64,000 nucleotides of DNA from an uncultured Neomegalonema sp. (GCA_938008165.1 CALLLP010000001.1:1-64000); one strand, 5' to 3'. Positions 34,669 through 44,153 are shown, numbered from the stretch's first letter. Numbers and translations: made by a program. The notes: a model not told the origin generated them from the sequence alone.

Positions 34669-35772
34669 TTACCGGCTCGCTGGAATCACAACGATATTGC
34701 CTGTATGCGCCTTGTCGATGAAGGCTTGCTGTGCCTCTCGCAATTGCTCCAGCGGGTAGGTTTTGGCCAGCATCGGGACGATTTCGCCACGCTCGATATA
34801 GCCGATCAAGTCGCGGAAGATCTGCGGCGTTACGACGGTTGAGCCGTGAAATGTGAGATCCCGCAGGTAGAGCGTGCGCAGATCCAGATCGACAATCGGC
34901 CCGGCGATGGCCCCGGAGCAGGTATAGCGTCCCCCACGCGCCAATCGGTCGATGACATCGGCAAAGCCTTGGCCCCCGACGATATCGGCCACGACGGAGA
35001 CCGTATCGCTGCCTGTTGCCGCCCTGAGTGCCGCTGCGAGGTTATCGGGCGCGCGGGGGAGCAGGGCATCCGCGCCCAGCGCCGACAACCGCGCGTGTTT
35101 GGCCTCCGATGCCATGCCGATGACCCTTGCTCCCCGGCGCTTGGCAAGCTGGATCAACGCGGAGCCAACACCGCCCGATGCGCCGGTCACCAGAACCGTG
35201 TCGTCGCCGGTAACGCCCGCCCGCGACAGCATCCCCTCGGCGGTGGTGTAGGAGCAGGAGAATGTTGCCAGCTCCGCATCGGTCATGTCGCATTCGACCG
35301 CGCCGACATTGCGATAATCCGTGACCGTGTATTCCGCGAATCCACCGTCGATTTCTGAGCCGTAATACCCAGTCTTGTTCTTATCCAGCGGGTCGTTCCA
35401 GTCGCGCAGCCAGTTATCGGTGATGACCCGCTTGCCGAGCAGAGCGGCATCGGCCCCGGTTCCGACCGCGACAACCTCGCCGCAGACATCGGCCCCCTGA
35501 ATACGCGGAAAGGCAAGCGGTGCGCCGCCCCAGCTTGGGTCTTCGTCATCCACGGTGTCAAACCCGCCCCCGGTGGTCGCATCCGTCACGGCCTTCGAAT
35601 ACCAGCCGGAACGGGTGTTCACATCGGTATTGTTCAGGCCACAGGCTGCGACCTTGATGAGCACCTGCTGCGCGCCCGGCACCGGCACGGGCCAATCCTC
35701 GCGCCAGTCATAGGCATCCATGTCGCCATGTCGGGTCAAAACCATCGCGCGCATTGTGGAGGGCAGGGTCAT
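34669..35772 (-). CDS. MDR-family alcohol dehydrogenase/quinone oxidoreductase
   Basis: The 367-residue medium-chain dehydrogenase has the GroES-like start (AACGLNNTDVNTR, IQGADVCGEVVAVG) and the Rossmann motif VTGASGGVGSALIQLAKRRGARVIG. Structural-zinc cysteines are not evident, so it may be a zinc-free quinone-reductase-type enzyme. An unusual insert near residues 55-85 (YSKAVTDATTGGGFDTVDDEDPSWGG) distinguishes this subgroup. It follows the flavoenzyme gene by 38 bases and probably shares its transcript, so the two likely act in one pathway. Confidence 0.88.
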   Translation of the reverse strand: MTLPSTMRAMVLTRHGDMDAYDWREDWPVPVPGAQQVLIKVAACGLNNTDVNTRSGWYSKAVTDATTGGGFDTVDDEDPSWGGAPLAFPRIQGADVCGEVVAVGTGADAALLGKRVITDNWLRDWNDPLDKNKTGYYGSEIDGGFAEYTVTDYRNVGAVECDMTDAELATFSCSYTTAEGMLSRAGVTGDDTVLVTGASGGVGSALIQLAKRRGARVIGMASEAKHARLSALGADALLPRAPDNLAAALRAATGSDTVSVVADIVGGQGFADVIDRLARGGRYTCSGAIAGPIVDLDLRTLYLRDLTFHGSTVVTPQIFRDLIGYIERGEIVPMLAKTYPLEQLREAQQAFIDKAHTGNIVVIPASR

Positions 35773-35810
35773 GGGTTGGGCAATCCTTAGGGTTCAGGCG
35801 GAACAGGCGA

Positions 35811-37856
35811 TTACAGGTCTTTCATCAGCCGCAAGGCATCGTAGATCGCCGCATGGGTATTGCGGGCCGAGACGGCATCCCCGATGCGGAACATCTGAAA
35901 CGCGCCCTTCGGGTTTCGGATGACGGTCTGTGCCCGCCCTTCGGCGAGGGCATCGTAATCGACGGCCCCCCCATTCGACGATAGCGGTTTGAGCGCGAAG
36001 TACAGATCATCCAGAGGCAGCGTGCCGTAATTGACGACAACCTGATCGTAATCGGTCTCGTAGGTATGCGCGCTGTAATCCGTGCCGATGGTGGCGGTCA
36101 GCTTGTTGCCGTTGCGGGCGACGTCTTTCAGGCGACGGGTCACGGTGAAGGTGACATCCTTATCCTGCAAGGCGCGCATGTAGGGGACGAGGTTCATCCC
36201 CATGATTTCGGGGGCAAAGCTGCGATCGGGTGTCATCACCTCGACCCTTGCCCCGGCTTCGGCGGCGATTTCGGCGGCTTGCAAGGCGGGGTGGTCGCCC
36301 GCTTCGTCATAGATCAGGATCGTCTCGGCGGGCTTGGTATCGCCGGATATGATATCCCAGCTCGTGACCACATTGGCCTGATTCCGCCCGCTTTCGAATA
36401 ATTCGGTATTGGGCAGGCCCCCGGTCGCGACGATCACGATATCGGGATTCAGTGCCGTGATATCCGGTGCCTCGGCCCATGTGTTGAAATGAAAGGCCAC
36501 ATTCCGCGCGGCGCATTGGGCCATCCGCCAATCGACGATGCCGATCATCTCGCGGCGGCGTTTGGTCTGTGCGGTCAGGCGAATCTGCCCCCCCGGATCC
36601 CCCGCCGCTTCGAAGACGGTCACGTCATGGCCCCGTTCGGCGGCAACGCGCGCCGCTTCCAGCCCTCCCGGACCGGCCCCGATGACGACGACCTTGCGAG
36701 GTGTCTTGGCGGGGACAATCTCGTTCGGCATCGTCAATTCGCGCCCGGTGGCGGGGTTGTGAATGCACAAGGCCCCGCCCGCGCCATAAATGCGATCAAG
36801 GCAGTAGGTTGCGCCGACGCAGGGGCGAATATCATCTTCGCGTCCCTCGATAATCTTTCGCACGATATGAGGGTCGGCGATATGGGCGCGGGTCATGCCC
36901 ACCATGTCGAGCAATCCAGCTTCGACCGCATGGCGCGCGGTGGCAACATCCTGAATCTTGGCGGCGTGAAACGTTGGCAGGCCCGTCGCCTCGCGCACCC
37001 GCCCTGCGAAATCGAGATGCGGGGCGCTTTTCATCCCCTGAACCGGGATCACATTGGTCAGGGCAGGGTCGGTATGCACGCGGCCCCGGATGACATTCAT
37101 AAAGTCTACCCGGCCTTCATCGGCGAGTCGTTTGCAGACCGCAATTCCCTCGTCAGGCGCAATCCCGCCTTTTTCGGCCTCGTCTACCGTGCAGCGCGCG
37201 CCGAGGATGAAATCGGGGCCGACCCTCTCTCGTACGGCGTCGAGTATGTCGAATAACAGGCGCGTGCGGCTTTCGACGGTCGCCTTGCCATAGGGGCCGT
37301 CGAGATCGTTGGTCAGGGGAGACCAGAACTGATCGATCAAATGGCCGTAGACCTCGATTTCGATTCCGTCCATGCCGCCCGCTTTCATGCGTTCGGCGGC
37401 ATCGGCGTAATCGGCGATAATTCGCTCGATATCCCAGTCTTCGGCGAGTTTGGGAAAGGCGCGATGGGCAGGCTCACGGTGTTTCGACGAGGAGATGGAG
37501 GGCAGCCAGTCGCCCTTGCTCCAGGTCGTGCGCCGCCCCAGATGCGTGAGCTGGATCATCGCCGCCGCGCCATGCTCGTGGATGGCATCGGTCAGATGGC
37601 GGACCCATGGCACCACCTCGTCACGATAGGCAAAGATGTTGTTGAAGGCGGGCGGACTGTCCTTGCTGACCACCGCAGATCCGGCTGTCATCGTCAGGGC
37701 GACGCCCCCCTTCGCGCGCTCGGCGTGATAGGCGGCGTAGCGCTCTTTTGGCATTCCGTCTTCGGGATAGGCCGGTTCATGCGCGGTCGTCATGATCCGG
37801 TTGCGCAGGGTCAGGTGTTTCAGCGTATAGGGCTGGAGCAGCGGATCGTTCGACAT
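35811..37856 (-). CDS. NADH:flavin oxidoreductase, N-methylamine-demethylase-like (StcD/DgcA type)
   Basis: The 681-residue multidomain flavoenzyme has an N-terminal old-yellow-enzyme barrel (LTLRNRIMTTAHEPAY; TMTAGSAVV). The iron-sulfur segment CVGATYCLDRIYGAGGALC follows, then an FAD/NAD Rossmann half (VVIGAGPGGLEAARVAAERG). The barrel and the CVGATYCLDR spacing match the subgroup that demethylates N-methylproline or dimethylglycine rather than 2,4-dienoyl-CoA reductase. Only three Cys appear where classical members have four. The ATG at 37856 avoids a nine-codon extension. Substrate is inferred. An MDR dehydrogenase gene follows. Confidence 0.85.
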   Translation of the reverse strand: MSNDPLLQPYTLKHLTLRNRIMTTAHEPAYPEDGMPKERYAAYHAERAKGGVALTMTAGSAVVSKDSPPAFNNIFAYRDEVVPWVRHLTDAIHEHGAAAMIQLTHLGRRTTWSKGDWLPSISSSKHREPAHRAFPKLAEDWDIERIIADYADAAERMKAGGMDGIEIEVYGHLIDQFWSPLTNDLDGPYGKATVESRTRLLFDILDAVRERVGPDFILGARCTVDEAEKGGIAPDEGIAVCKRLADEGRVDFMNVIRGRVHTDPALTNVIPVQGMKSAPHLDFAGRVREATGLPTFHAAKIQDVATARHAVEAGLLDMVGMTRAHIADPHIVRKIIEGREDDIRPCVGATYCLDRIYGAGGALCIHNPATGRELTMPNEIVPAKTPRKVVVIGAGPGGLEAARVAAERGHDVTVFEAAGDPGGQIRLTAQTKRRREMIGIVDWRMAQCAARNVAFHFNTWAEAPDITALNPDIVIVATGGLPNTELFESGRNQANVVTSWDIISGDTKPAETILIYDEAGDHPALQAAEIAAEAGARVEVMTPDRSFAPEIMGMNLVPYMRALQDKDVTFTVTRRLKDVARNGNKLTATIGTDYSAHTYETDYDQVVVNYGTLPLDDLYFALKPLSSNGGAVDYDALAEGRAQTVIRNPKGAFQMFRIGDAVSARNTHAAIYDALRLMKDL

Positions 37857-37943
37857 CGCGTGGTCTCTTCGGTCAGGGATCATCGATCCCTTAATGTGTT
37901 TGTCGAACCGAGGAGATTTGCAAGCCTTTGAGCGCCACCCGTC

Positions 37944-39239
37944 TCAGCGCTGCACGGTGCCATCCGATCCGATCACCGCTGCACCGCCCATATAGGGGCG
38001 CAGCACTTCGGGGATTGAAATCGACCCATCCGCCCGCTGGCCATTTTCCATCACGGCGATGAGACAGCGCCCCACGGCGAGGCCCGATCCGTTGAGAGTA
38101 TGCACGAATTCCGGCTTGCCGCCGCCTTCGGGTTTGAACCGGGCATTCATGCGCCGTGCCTGAAAATCGCCACAGACCGAGCAGCTGGAAATCTCGCGAT
38201 AGGCATCCTGCCCCGGTAGCCAGACTTCGAGGTCGTAGGTCTTGCGCGCGCCAAAGCCCATATCGCCGGTGCAGAGCGTCATGGTGCGATAGGCAAGGCC
38301 CAGCGCTTCGAGAATGCCTTCGGCGCATCGGCGCATCCGTTCCAGTTCGTCGCCGCTGGTATCGGGATGCGAGATGGTGACCATCTCGACCTTTTCGAAT
38401 TGATGCTGGCGCAGCATTCCGCGCGTATCCTTGCCCGCGCTGCCCGCTTCCGAGCGGAAACACTGGGTATGGGCCATATAGCGGCGGGGCAGGGTGGCAC
38501 CGTCGATGGTCTCGCCCGCGACCATGTTCGTCAGGGTGACTTCGGCGGTCGGGATCAGCCACCAGCCATTTGTGGTGCGATAGCTGTCTTCGGCGAATTT
38601 TGGCAGTTGGCCGGTGCCGGTCATCGCTTCATCGCGCACGAGGACGGGAGTCCAGTGCTCGACAAGGCCGTTTTGATCGACATGCGTATCGAGCATGAAG
38701 TGCGCCAGCGCCCGGTGCAGTCGCGCCAATGCGCCCGACAGCAGCATGAAGCGCGACCCCGAAAGCTTGGCGGCGGTCTCGAAATCCATGCAGCCCATCG
38801 CCTCGCCCAGTTCCCAATGTTCCTTGGGCGTAAAATCCAGCGTGGGCGGCTCGCCCCAGCGGCTGGCCTCGGCATTGTCATGCTCGTCCTTGCCGTCTGG
38901 CACATCGTCCAGCGGCAGATTCGGCAGGATCATCAGCGCGTCGCGCAGGGCGCCATCCGCCTCGGCGGCCTCGGCTTCCAGCTGTGCGATTTCGTCTTTC
39001 TTCTCGCCAACCAGCGCGCGCAGGCGCTCGAATTCCGCCTCGTCGCCGGATGCCTTGGCCTTGCCGACCTGTTTCGAGGCGGCGTTGCGCTCCGCGAGGG
39101 CGTTCTCTGCCTTGGTGATCAGCGCCCGCCGCGCCTCGTCACGCTTCAGCAGCGATGCCGAAACCGGCTCGATTCCCCGCCGTGCCATGGCGGCGTCGAA
39201 AGCATCGGGAGTCTCGCGAATGGCTCGTATGTCGTGCAT
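37944..39239 (-). CDS. serS: Serine--tRNA ligase
   Basis: The 431-residue class II synthetase has the N-terminal coiled-coil arm (residues ~25-110, [29 protein letters not shown] in parts) that grips the long variable arm of tRNA-Ser. The catalytic core has motif 2 ([22 protein letters not shown]) and motif 3 ([18 protein letters not shown]). The C-terminus ends [13 protein letters not shown]. It stands alone, divergent from hisB with a 175-base gap. Confidence 0.98.
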   Translation of the reverse strand: MHDIRAIRETPDAFDAAMARRGIEPVSASLLKRDEARRALITKAENALAERNAASKQVGKAKASGDEAEFERLRALVGEKKDEIAQLEAEAAEADGALRDALMILPNLPLDDVPDGKDEHDNAEASRWGEPPTLDFTPKEHWELGEAMGCMDFETAAKLSGSRFMLLSGALARLHRALAHFMLDTHVDQNGLVEHWTPVLVRDEAMTGTGQLPKFAEDSYRTTNGWWLIPTAEVTLTNMVAGETIDGATLPRRYMAHTQCFRSEAGSAGKDTRGMLRQHQFEKVEMVTISHPDTSGDELERMRRCAEGILEALGLAYRTMTLCTGDMGFGARKTYDLEVWLPGQDAYREISSCSVCGDFQARRMNARFKPEGGGKPEFVHTLNGSGLAVGRCLIAVMENGQRADGSISIPEVLRPYMGGAAVIGSDGTVQR

Positions 39240-39414
39240 GGCTGGTCACCGTCTGATCTGTAGGACGCCCCTTCTGCGACAGGACGTATGGGGGGATATA
39301 TCGATGGCAGGTGTACAATGTCACGTTAAGAACGGCATCGTGGCGGACAAGGCGACGTGACGCTGGCCTCGCTGCGCCCTTACCGTTAAGAACCCGGCGA
39401 GAGGAGCCGCCGCC

Positions 39415-40008
39415 ATGCGAACCGCCATCATCGAACGCCACACCACCGAAACGCAGATCAAGGTCGAGATCGCCCTCGACGGAACAGGTCACTACGATGT
39501 CGAAACCGGCGTCGCGTTCTTCGACCATATGCTGGAACAACTCGCGCGCCATTCCTTGATCGATATGACGATCCGCGCCAAGGGCGACACCCATATCGAC
39601 GATCATCACACCGTCGAGGATACCGGCATCGCGCTGGGCCTCGCGCTGGTGAAGGCATTGGGAGAGTATCGCGGTATCCGGCGATACGGATCTTGCCTTC
39701 TGCCGATGGACGAGGCGTTGACGCGCTGTGCGCTCGATCTGTCCAAGCGCCCTTTTCTGGTCTGGAACGTACCGTTCGCCGCGCAGAAGATCGGCAATTT
39801 CGATACCGAACTGTTCCGGGAATTTTTCACGGCCTTTGCCATGAATGGCGGGATCACGCTGCATATCGACACCCTGCACGGGGCGAATGCGCATCACATC
39901 GCCGAAAGCGCCTTCAAGGCCGTTGCCCGGTCCCTGCGCGAAGCGGTTGAGATCGATCCGCGCAAGGCCGATGCGATCCCAAGTACCAAGGGCGTCTTAG
40001 GGAGCTGA
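39415..40008 (+). CDS. hisB: Imidazoleglycerol-phosphate dehydratase
   Basis: The 197-residue enzyme removes water from imidazoleglycerol phosphate in histidine synthesis. It carries the metal-binding HHTVED ([18 protein letters not shown]) and the second site [18 protein letters not shown], plus the early [13 protein letters not shown]. It is the monofunctional form. The ATG follows GAGAGGAG. It overlaps the next gene by one base (TGATG), and hisH lies two genes on, so this is an interrupted his operon. Confidence 0.98.
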   Translation: MRTAIIERHTTETQIKVEIALDGTGHYDVETGVAFFDHMLEQLARHSLIDMTIRAKGDTHIDDHHTVEDTGIALGLALVKALGEYRGIRRYGSCLLPMDEALTRCALDLSKRPFLVWNVPFAAQKIGNFDTELFREFFTAFAMNGGITLHIDTLHGANAHHIAESAFKAVARSLREAVEIDPRKADAIPSTKGVLGS

Positions 40009-40697
40009 TGGCGATGCTCGTTCGCGCCCTTGTCAAGACATTGCGACAGATGCCGAGCCGGGCCATGCTGCGGCCCCTATTGCTTGGGCTGGTCGTGACG
40101 GCGCTGTGTATCGCGCTGCTTGGGGTAACGGTCGGGGCGGGGGTGTCGTGGCTGGTCTCAGGGGTGTCGATCCCGTTTGTGGGGGAGATCGGCGGCGCGG
40201 CGGATGATGCGCTGGGCTGGCTGGCCGGATTCGGGTCGGTCGTCGCCATGGCATTCGCCTTCACGCCCGCCGCTGCCGCTGCCATCGGCTTTTTTGTCGA
40301 TCCGGTTGCTGATGCGGTGGAGGCCCGGCATTACCCTGCGCTGGGTCCGGCGCGGGGCCGGTCGCTGATGACGGAGGTGGGGATGGGCCTGCGCTATGCG
40401 GGATTGGCCATCATGCTCAATATTCCCATGCTGCCGTTTTATTTTATCTTTCCGCCCCTGCCTGCGGTGGTGAATGGCTGGCTGCTGGGGCGTGCGTCCT
40501 TTGACATGGCGGCATTGCGGCGGGAGACTCCGGCGCGAACGCGTGCATTGCGCCGGGCGGTCTGGTTCCCGATGGTCTTTGGCGGCATCCTGCTGGCCTT
40601 GCTGGCATTGATACCGATCCTGAATCTCATCGCGCCGGTCTTCGGTCTGGCGCTGATGACGCATCTCTACCATGGCGCACAGGAGCGAAAACCATGA
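40008..40697 (+). CDS. EI24/CysZ-family membrane protein
   Basis: The 229-residue protein has four or more hydrophobic helices: LLLGLVVTALCIALLGVTVGAG near the N-terminus, FAFTPAAAAAIGFFVDPVADAVE, LNIPMLPFYFIFPPLPAVVNGWLLG, and a C-terminal FGGILLALLALIPILNLIAPVFGLALMTHL in parts. The NGWLLGRASFD and AVFGLALMTHLY patterns match the EI24/CysZ family. CysZ imports sulfate in E. coli, but many homologues are of unknown role. It overlaps hisB and the next gene, so it is translated within the his operon. Confidence 0.8.
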   Translation: MAMLVRALVKTLRQMPSRAMLRPLLLGLVVTALCIALLGVTVGAGVSWLVSGVSIPFVGEIGGAADDALGWLAGFGSVVAMAFAFTPAAAAAIGFFVDPVADAVEARHYPALGPARGRSLMTEVGMGLRYAGLAIMLNIPMLPFYFIFPPLPAVVNGWLLGRASFDMAALRRETPARTRALRRAVWFPMVFGGILLALLALIPILNLIAPVFGLALMTHLYHGAQERKP

Positions 40698-41086
40698 GCC
40701 GTCGCCCTTCGCTGACCCCTGAATGGAGCGTGTTTCGCAAGGATGCGCAAATGGTCGTCGTGCCCGGCGCGCCGCTGTTGATTCGTTTGCGAAAGATCAT
40801 CGGGGAGGAATATTTCGGACAACCTGCGCTCGCCCCGCTGAAGCGGTTCATGGATGCGATTTTCATCGCTGGGCCGCTCTGCATCATCGTGGCGCTTTAT
40901 TTTCCGACGGGGGGCGGGTTGCTGGTCTGGCTGGGTATTACGTGCCTTGCCGTTGCATCGCTGTACTGGTTCGCACCGCATTTCCTGTGTCGCCATTACC
41001 TGTCGCGCCGGGGATTCGTCTCCGGGGGCAGCGTTGTGGCGGGGGATTTCGAGACGGCGCTGGCAAAGGCGGAGGATGTGCGGTGA
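40694..41086 (+). CDS. Small two-helix membrane protein between EI24 and hisH
   Basis: This 130-residue protein has a polar N-terminus (about 50 residues), two hydrophobic helices ([16 protein letters not shown] and [20 protein letters not shown]), and a basic C-terminus ending [22 protein letters not shown] recognise no named family. Its ATG overlaps the EI24 stop (ATGA) and its own stop overlaps the GTG of hisH. Such tight coupling suggests coordinated expression, but the link to histidine synthesis is unclear. Confidence 0.75.
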   Translation: MSRRPSLTPEWSVFRKDAQMVVVPGAPLLIRLRKIIGEEYFGQPALAPLKRFMDAIFIAGPLCIIVALYFPTGGGLLVWLGITCLAVASLYWFAPHFLCRHYLSRRGFVSGGSVVAGDFETALAKAEDVR

Positions 41087-41718
41087 CGACGGTTATCATT
41101 GACTATGGGTCGGGCAACCTGCGCTCGGCGGAAAAATCCTTTCAGCGTGCAGCCCGTGCCGTGGGGGGAGGGAATATCCTCGTCACCGCCGATCCGGAGG
41201 CTGTACGCCGGGCGGATCGGGTCGTCTTGCCGGGGGTCGGGGCCTATGCGGATTGTCGGCATGGGCTTGACGCCGTGCCCGGCATGGTCGAGGCACTGAT
41301 CGACCATAAAGACGCCGGAAAGCCCTTTTTCGGCATTTGTGTCGGTATGCAGTTGATGGCGACACTGGGTCGCGAGCATGGCGAGACGCCCGGCCTTGAC
41401 TGGATCGCCGGGGCTGTCGAGCGAATCGTACCGGACGATCCGGCGCTGAAAGTGCCGCATATGGGCTGGAATTCCCTGTCACTTGAACGTGAACATCCGC
41501 TGTTTGAGGGTGTCACCGGCGGGGATCATGTCTATTTTGTCCATAGCTATCATGTCGTGACCGACGATCCGGCCCATCGCCTTGCCCATGCTCGCCATGG
41601 GGGAGACATCACCGCCGCAATCGGGGAGGGTGCCTTGTTCGGCACGCAGTTCCACCCCGAAAAATCCCAAGGCGTTGGGCTGACGATCATCGGCAATTTT
41701 CTGCGGTGGAGGCCGTAA
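41083..41718 (+). CDS. hisH: Imidazole glycerol phosphate synthase, glutaminase subunit
   Basis: The 211-residue class I glutamine amidotransferase has the nucleophile Cys in [11 protein letters not shown] and the His-Glu pair in [10 protein letters not shown]. It opens [19 protein letters not shown]. It supplies ammonia to HisF for imidazoleglycerol-phosphate formation. The start is a GTG at 41083 overlapping the previous stop, because the upstream ORF in this frame is out of frame with its neighbour. hisA and hisF are not in this window. Confidence 0.96.
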   Translation: MTTVIIDYGSGNLRSAEKSFQRAARAVGGGNILVTADPEAVRRADRVVLPGVGAYADCRHGLDAVPGMVEALIDHKDAGKPFFGICVGMQLMATLGREHGETPGLDWIAGAVERIVPDDPALKVPHMGWNSLSLEREHPLFEGVTGGDHVYFVHSYHVVTDDPAHRLAHARHGGDITAAIGEGALFGTQFHPEKSQGVGLTIIGNFLRWRP

Positions 41719-41721
41719 GCC

Positions 41722-42522
41722 ATGGCGAATGAAGGGGTGATCCGCATGTCCGTCTTTCTCGGAGTGTTTGCCGTTATGGCGCTCTGGGAATTGACGGCAC
41801 CGCGCCGGGCGCTGGTCGCACCGAAGATGCGCCGGTGGGGCGTGAATTGGGGCATCGTGCTGCTCGATACGCTGGTCGTGCGGTTGCTGTTTCCGGTCGT
41901 GGCCGCCGGGGCGGCGCTCGATGCGGCGGCGCAAGGCTGGGGGCTGTTCAACTGGCTCGACTGGCCGGTTTGGATCGAGGTGGTGCTGGCCATCGTCATT
42001 TTCGACTGCCTGATCTACTGGCAGCATGTGCTCAGCCATCGGATTCCGTTTCTCTGGCGGTTGCACCGGGTTCATCACTCGGATCGTGATATCGATGTCA
42101 GTACGGCGATCCGGTTTCATCCCGGCGAGATTGCGCTGTCGATGGTGTTGAAAATCGGGGCGGTTTATGTTCTCGGCCCTGCCGCGTTGGCCGTGATTTT
42201 GTTTGAAGTGATCCTCAATGGCTGTGCGCTGTTCAACCATTCCAATATCAAGCTGCCCGACTGGGCCGACCGGGTGGTGCGGCTGGTGCTGGTGACGCCG
42301 GATATGCACCGGGTTCATCATTCGATCATTCACCGTGAAACCGACGCGAATTTCGGATTTAACCTGCCGTGGTGGGACCGCATTTTCGGCACCTATATTC
42401 CTCAACCGGAAAAGGGTCATGACGGCATGACCATCGGTTTGGCGGAGTTTCAGGACGAACGGCCCACGCGCCTTGGCTGGTCGCTGTTGCTGCCCCTGCG
42501 TGATCGTCACGGCAACTCATGA
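41722..42522 (+). CDS. Sterol desaturase/fatty acid hydroxylase family protein
   Basis: The 266-residue membrane enzyme has three or four helices and the di-iron histidine cluster: HVLSH near residue 105, HRVHHSD after it, and HRVHHSIIHR near residue 195. NFGFNLPWWDRIFGTY is the usual end of the family. It would use di-iron and oxygen to hydroxylate or desaturate a lipid. It begins three bases after hisH and overlaps the ferredoxin-like gene (ATGA). Substrate unknown. Confidence 0.93.
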   Translation: MANEGVIRMSVFLGVFAVMALWELTAPRRALVAPKMRRWGVNWGIVLLDTLVVRLLFPVVAAGAALDAAAQGWGLFNWLDWPVWIEVVLAIVIFDCLIYWQHVLSHRIPFLWRLHRVHHSDRDIDVSTAIRFHPGEIALSMVLKIGAVYVLGPAALAVILFEVILNGCALFNHSNIKLPDWADRVVRLVLVTPDMHRVHHSIIHRETDANFGFNLPWWDRIFGTYIPQPEKGHDGMTIGLAEFQDERPTRLGWSLLLPLRDRHGNS

Positions 42523-43181
42523 AGGTTGGAGAGGTCGAGCGGGTGGCGGGCGAGGCGGGATTGACCAGTCTTGGCGCGATAAGGGCCATGCCGGAGCATG
42601 GGGCATCGGAGGGCATCGGAGCGATCGTTCTGCTTGGGCTGTCGCGTGAGGGTTGGGCGATCTTTAGCACCTCGCCCGAATATGCCGATGGCGCGCCGCA
42701 TCCCTTGGATCGATGGTCAGGCCGGGTCGTGGGCGCGCTGGCGGATACATTGGCGGCTGAGGCGCTTTTTCCTTTTGGTGGCCCTCCCTATCAGCCCTTC
42801 TTGCGCTGGGCGGCGGCCACGGGGCGGATATGGCCGTCTCCGATGGGCATGTCGATCCATGATGCACATGGGCCGTGGATGTCGTTTCGCGGCGCGCTGG
42901 GCTTTGGGACGCTGGAGGATATGCCCGGCCCGGCCACGGCACCGCGCCCCTGCGATACCTGTATCAGCACACCATGCCTGAAGGCATGTCCCGTCGGGGC
43001 CTTTGACGGGGTGCGCTATGATGTGGATGGATGCGCGGCCCATGTCGCCTCGCCTGAGGGGGCCGCATGTCGGTTGCGTGGATGTCTCGCCCGGCGGGCT
43101 TGCTGGGTCGGTCAGGATTGGGTGCCGGAACCGGCACGCGCCGCGTTTCATATGGGCGCATTTCTGCGCGCGAGGGAATAG
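42519..43181 (+). CDS. Ferredoxin-like 4Fe-4S protein
   Basis: This 220-residue protein has a cysteine region in its C-terminal half (PCDTCISTPCLKACPVGAF), one four-Cys Fe-S cluster pattern, with further cysteines in GCAAHV, ACRLRGC and RRACWVG. The first ~140 residues lack motifs I can name. The layout is reminiscent of the iron-sulfur domain of epoxyqueuosine reductase (QueG), but it lacks the cobalamin part. Being coupled to the fatty acid hydroxylase gene, it might serve as an electron donor; that is inference. Confidence 0.75.
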   Translation: MKVGEVERVAGEAGLTSLGAIRAMPEHGASEGIGAIVLLGLSREGWAIFSTSPEYADGAPHPLDRWSGRVVGALADTLAAEALFPFGGPPYQPFLRWAAATGRIWPSPMGMSIHDAHGPWMSFRGALGFGTLEDMPGPATAPRPCDTCISTPCLKACPVGAFDGVRYDVDGCAAHVASPEGAACRLRGCLARRACWVGQDWVPEPARAAFHMGAFLRARE

Positions 43182-43185
43182 GGCG

Positions 43186-43668
43186 ATGAAGACACTCATC
43201 TTGCTGCGCCATGGCAAATCGGATTGGTCGGGGTCCGTGCCGGATCACCAGCGCCCGATCAACCACCGGGGCCGAATGGCCGCGACCGCTATGGCCGAAT
43301 GGCTGATGGGCGAAGCGCTGGTGCCCGACCGTATGCTGGTGTCAACGGCGACCCGAACGCAGGAAACCGCCGATCGTCTGGTGACTGTATGGGGCGACGT
43401 GACGCGCTTGTCGCTCGATACGCTCTACCTTGCGGAACCGTGTGAAATGATCGACGTCATTCGCGGAATGCTGGAGCCTGAGACATTGCTCGTTCTTGGC
43501 CACAATCCGGGGATAGAGATGCTGGCCGCGCGCCTGTCGCAAGGGGAATGCCCGGCAGTCATGCCGACCTGTACGGCGGCTGTGCTGCGCTTCGGTGTCA
43601 CGCAATGGGGTGATGTGGCCTATGGTGAGGGGCGCTTGATCCACCATAAGACACCGAAATCGCTTTAA
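43186..43668 (+). CDS. SixA-like histidine phosphatase
   Basis: The 160-residue protein has the phosphohistidine motif LLRHGKSDW at the start, the second His in LVLGHNPGIEML, and the core STATRTQETADRL. This is the SixA/phosphoglycerate-mutase branch without the C-terminal domain. SixA removes phosphate from a phospho-His protein in E. coli; the target here is unknown. The ATG at 43186 lies four bases after the preceding stop. Its end overlaps the convergent secreted-protein gene by four bases. Confidence 0.9.
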   Translation: MKTLILLRHGKSDWSGSVPDHQRPINHRGRMAATAMAEWLMGEALVPDRMLVSTATRTQETADRLVTVWGDVTRLSLDTLYLAEPCEMIDVIRGMLEPETLLVLGHNPGIEMLAARLSQGECPAVMPTCTAAVLRFGVTQWGDVAYGEGRLIHHKTPKSL

Positions 43669-44153
43669 GGGACCAATCGCACGCGGAATTGAATTTCGCC
43701 GGTTTCGCCCGGTTCCAAGGCCCCTCCGAATCGCCAGATGAGCGAGCCGTCCTCGTTTTCGCCCGGTGAGACGGGAGGCTCTGGCCACAGGCCGGGGGGG
43801 GTGGCGATGTGTTTGGCGCTGCCGGGGATATAGACCATCTGTCTGGGAACGATATTCGTCACCCGCATGTGACGGATGCCGAAGGCACCGTCATTCCGGT
43901 AGCGGGTGCGATAGATGATGCATTCGGCGGGGGCGAGGGTCTTCTGGGTCGCAAAATTCCGGTCCCGATCCTCCTCGTCGGTCAGGTCGCCGTCACAATC
44001 GCGATCAACGGCGGCGACCATGAACAGGTACAGCTCCTTATTTTCCGCTTTGGGGATGCTCGCGGCGGCGAAAGGGGCCGTCATCGACAGATTCGTTGCC
44101 AAGGAGGCGAGGCAGCACAGACCGAGAATTCCGAGACCGATTTGTTTCATCAT
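43665..44153 (-). CDS. Small secreted protein with an EF-hand-like loop and a DUF11-like beta domain
   Basis: The 162-residue protein has a signal peptide (IGLGILGLCCLASLATNLS). Residues 50-61 (DRDCDGDLTDEE) match a 12-residue EF-hand calcium loop with D at 1, 3, 5, Gly at 6 and E at 12. The C-terminal half (YRTRYRNDGAFGIRHMRVTNIVPRQMVYIPGS; LEPGETGEIQFRVRLVP) resembles DUF11-type Ig-like repeat domains. It may be a calcium-stabilised extracytoplasmic protein. It overlaps the SixA-like gene by four bases tail to tail. Confidence 0.75.
   Translation of the reverse strand: MMKQIGLGILGLCCLASLATNLSMTAPFAAASIPKAENKELYLFMVAAVDRDCDGDLTDEEDRDRNFATQKTLAPAECIIYRTRYRNDGAFGIRHMRVTNIVPRQMVYIPGSAKHIATPPGLWPEPPVSPGENEDGSLIWRFGGALEPGETGEIQFRVRLVP

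Noticed and set aside
26445-37856. One combined proline-betaine/carnitine degradation locus including the flavoenzyme and the Rieske operon
   Set aside because: pdxH, an SDR and a lipoprotein, on different strands, separate the two groups. The OtnK/OtnC end points do not fit a betaine pathway. They may be related but should be treated separately.
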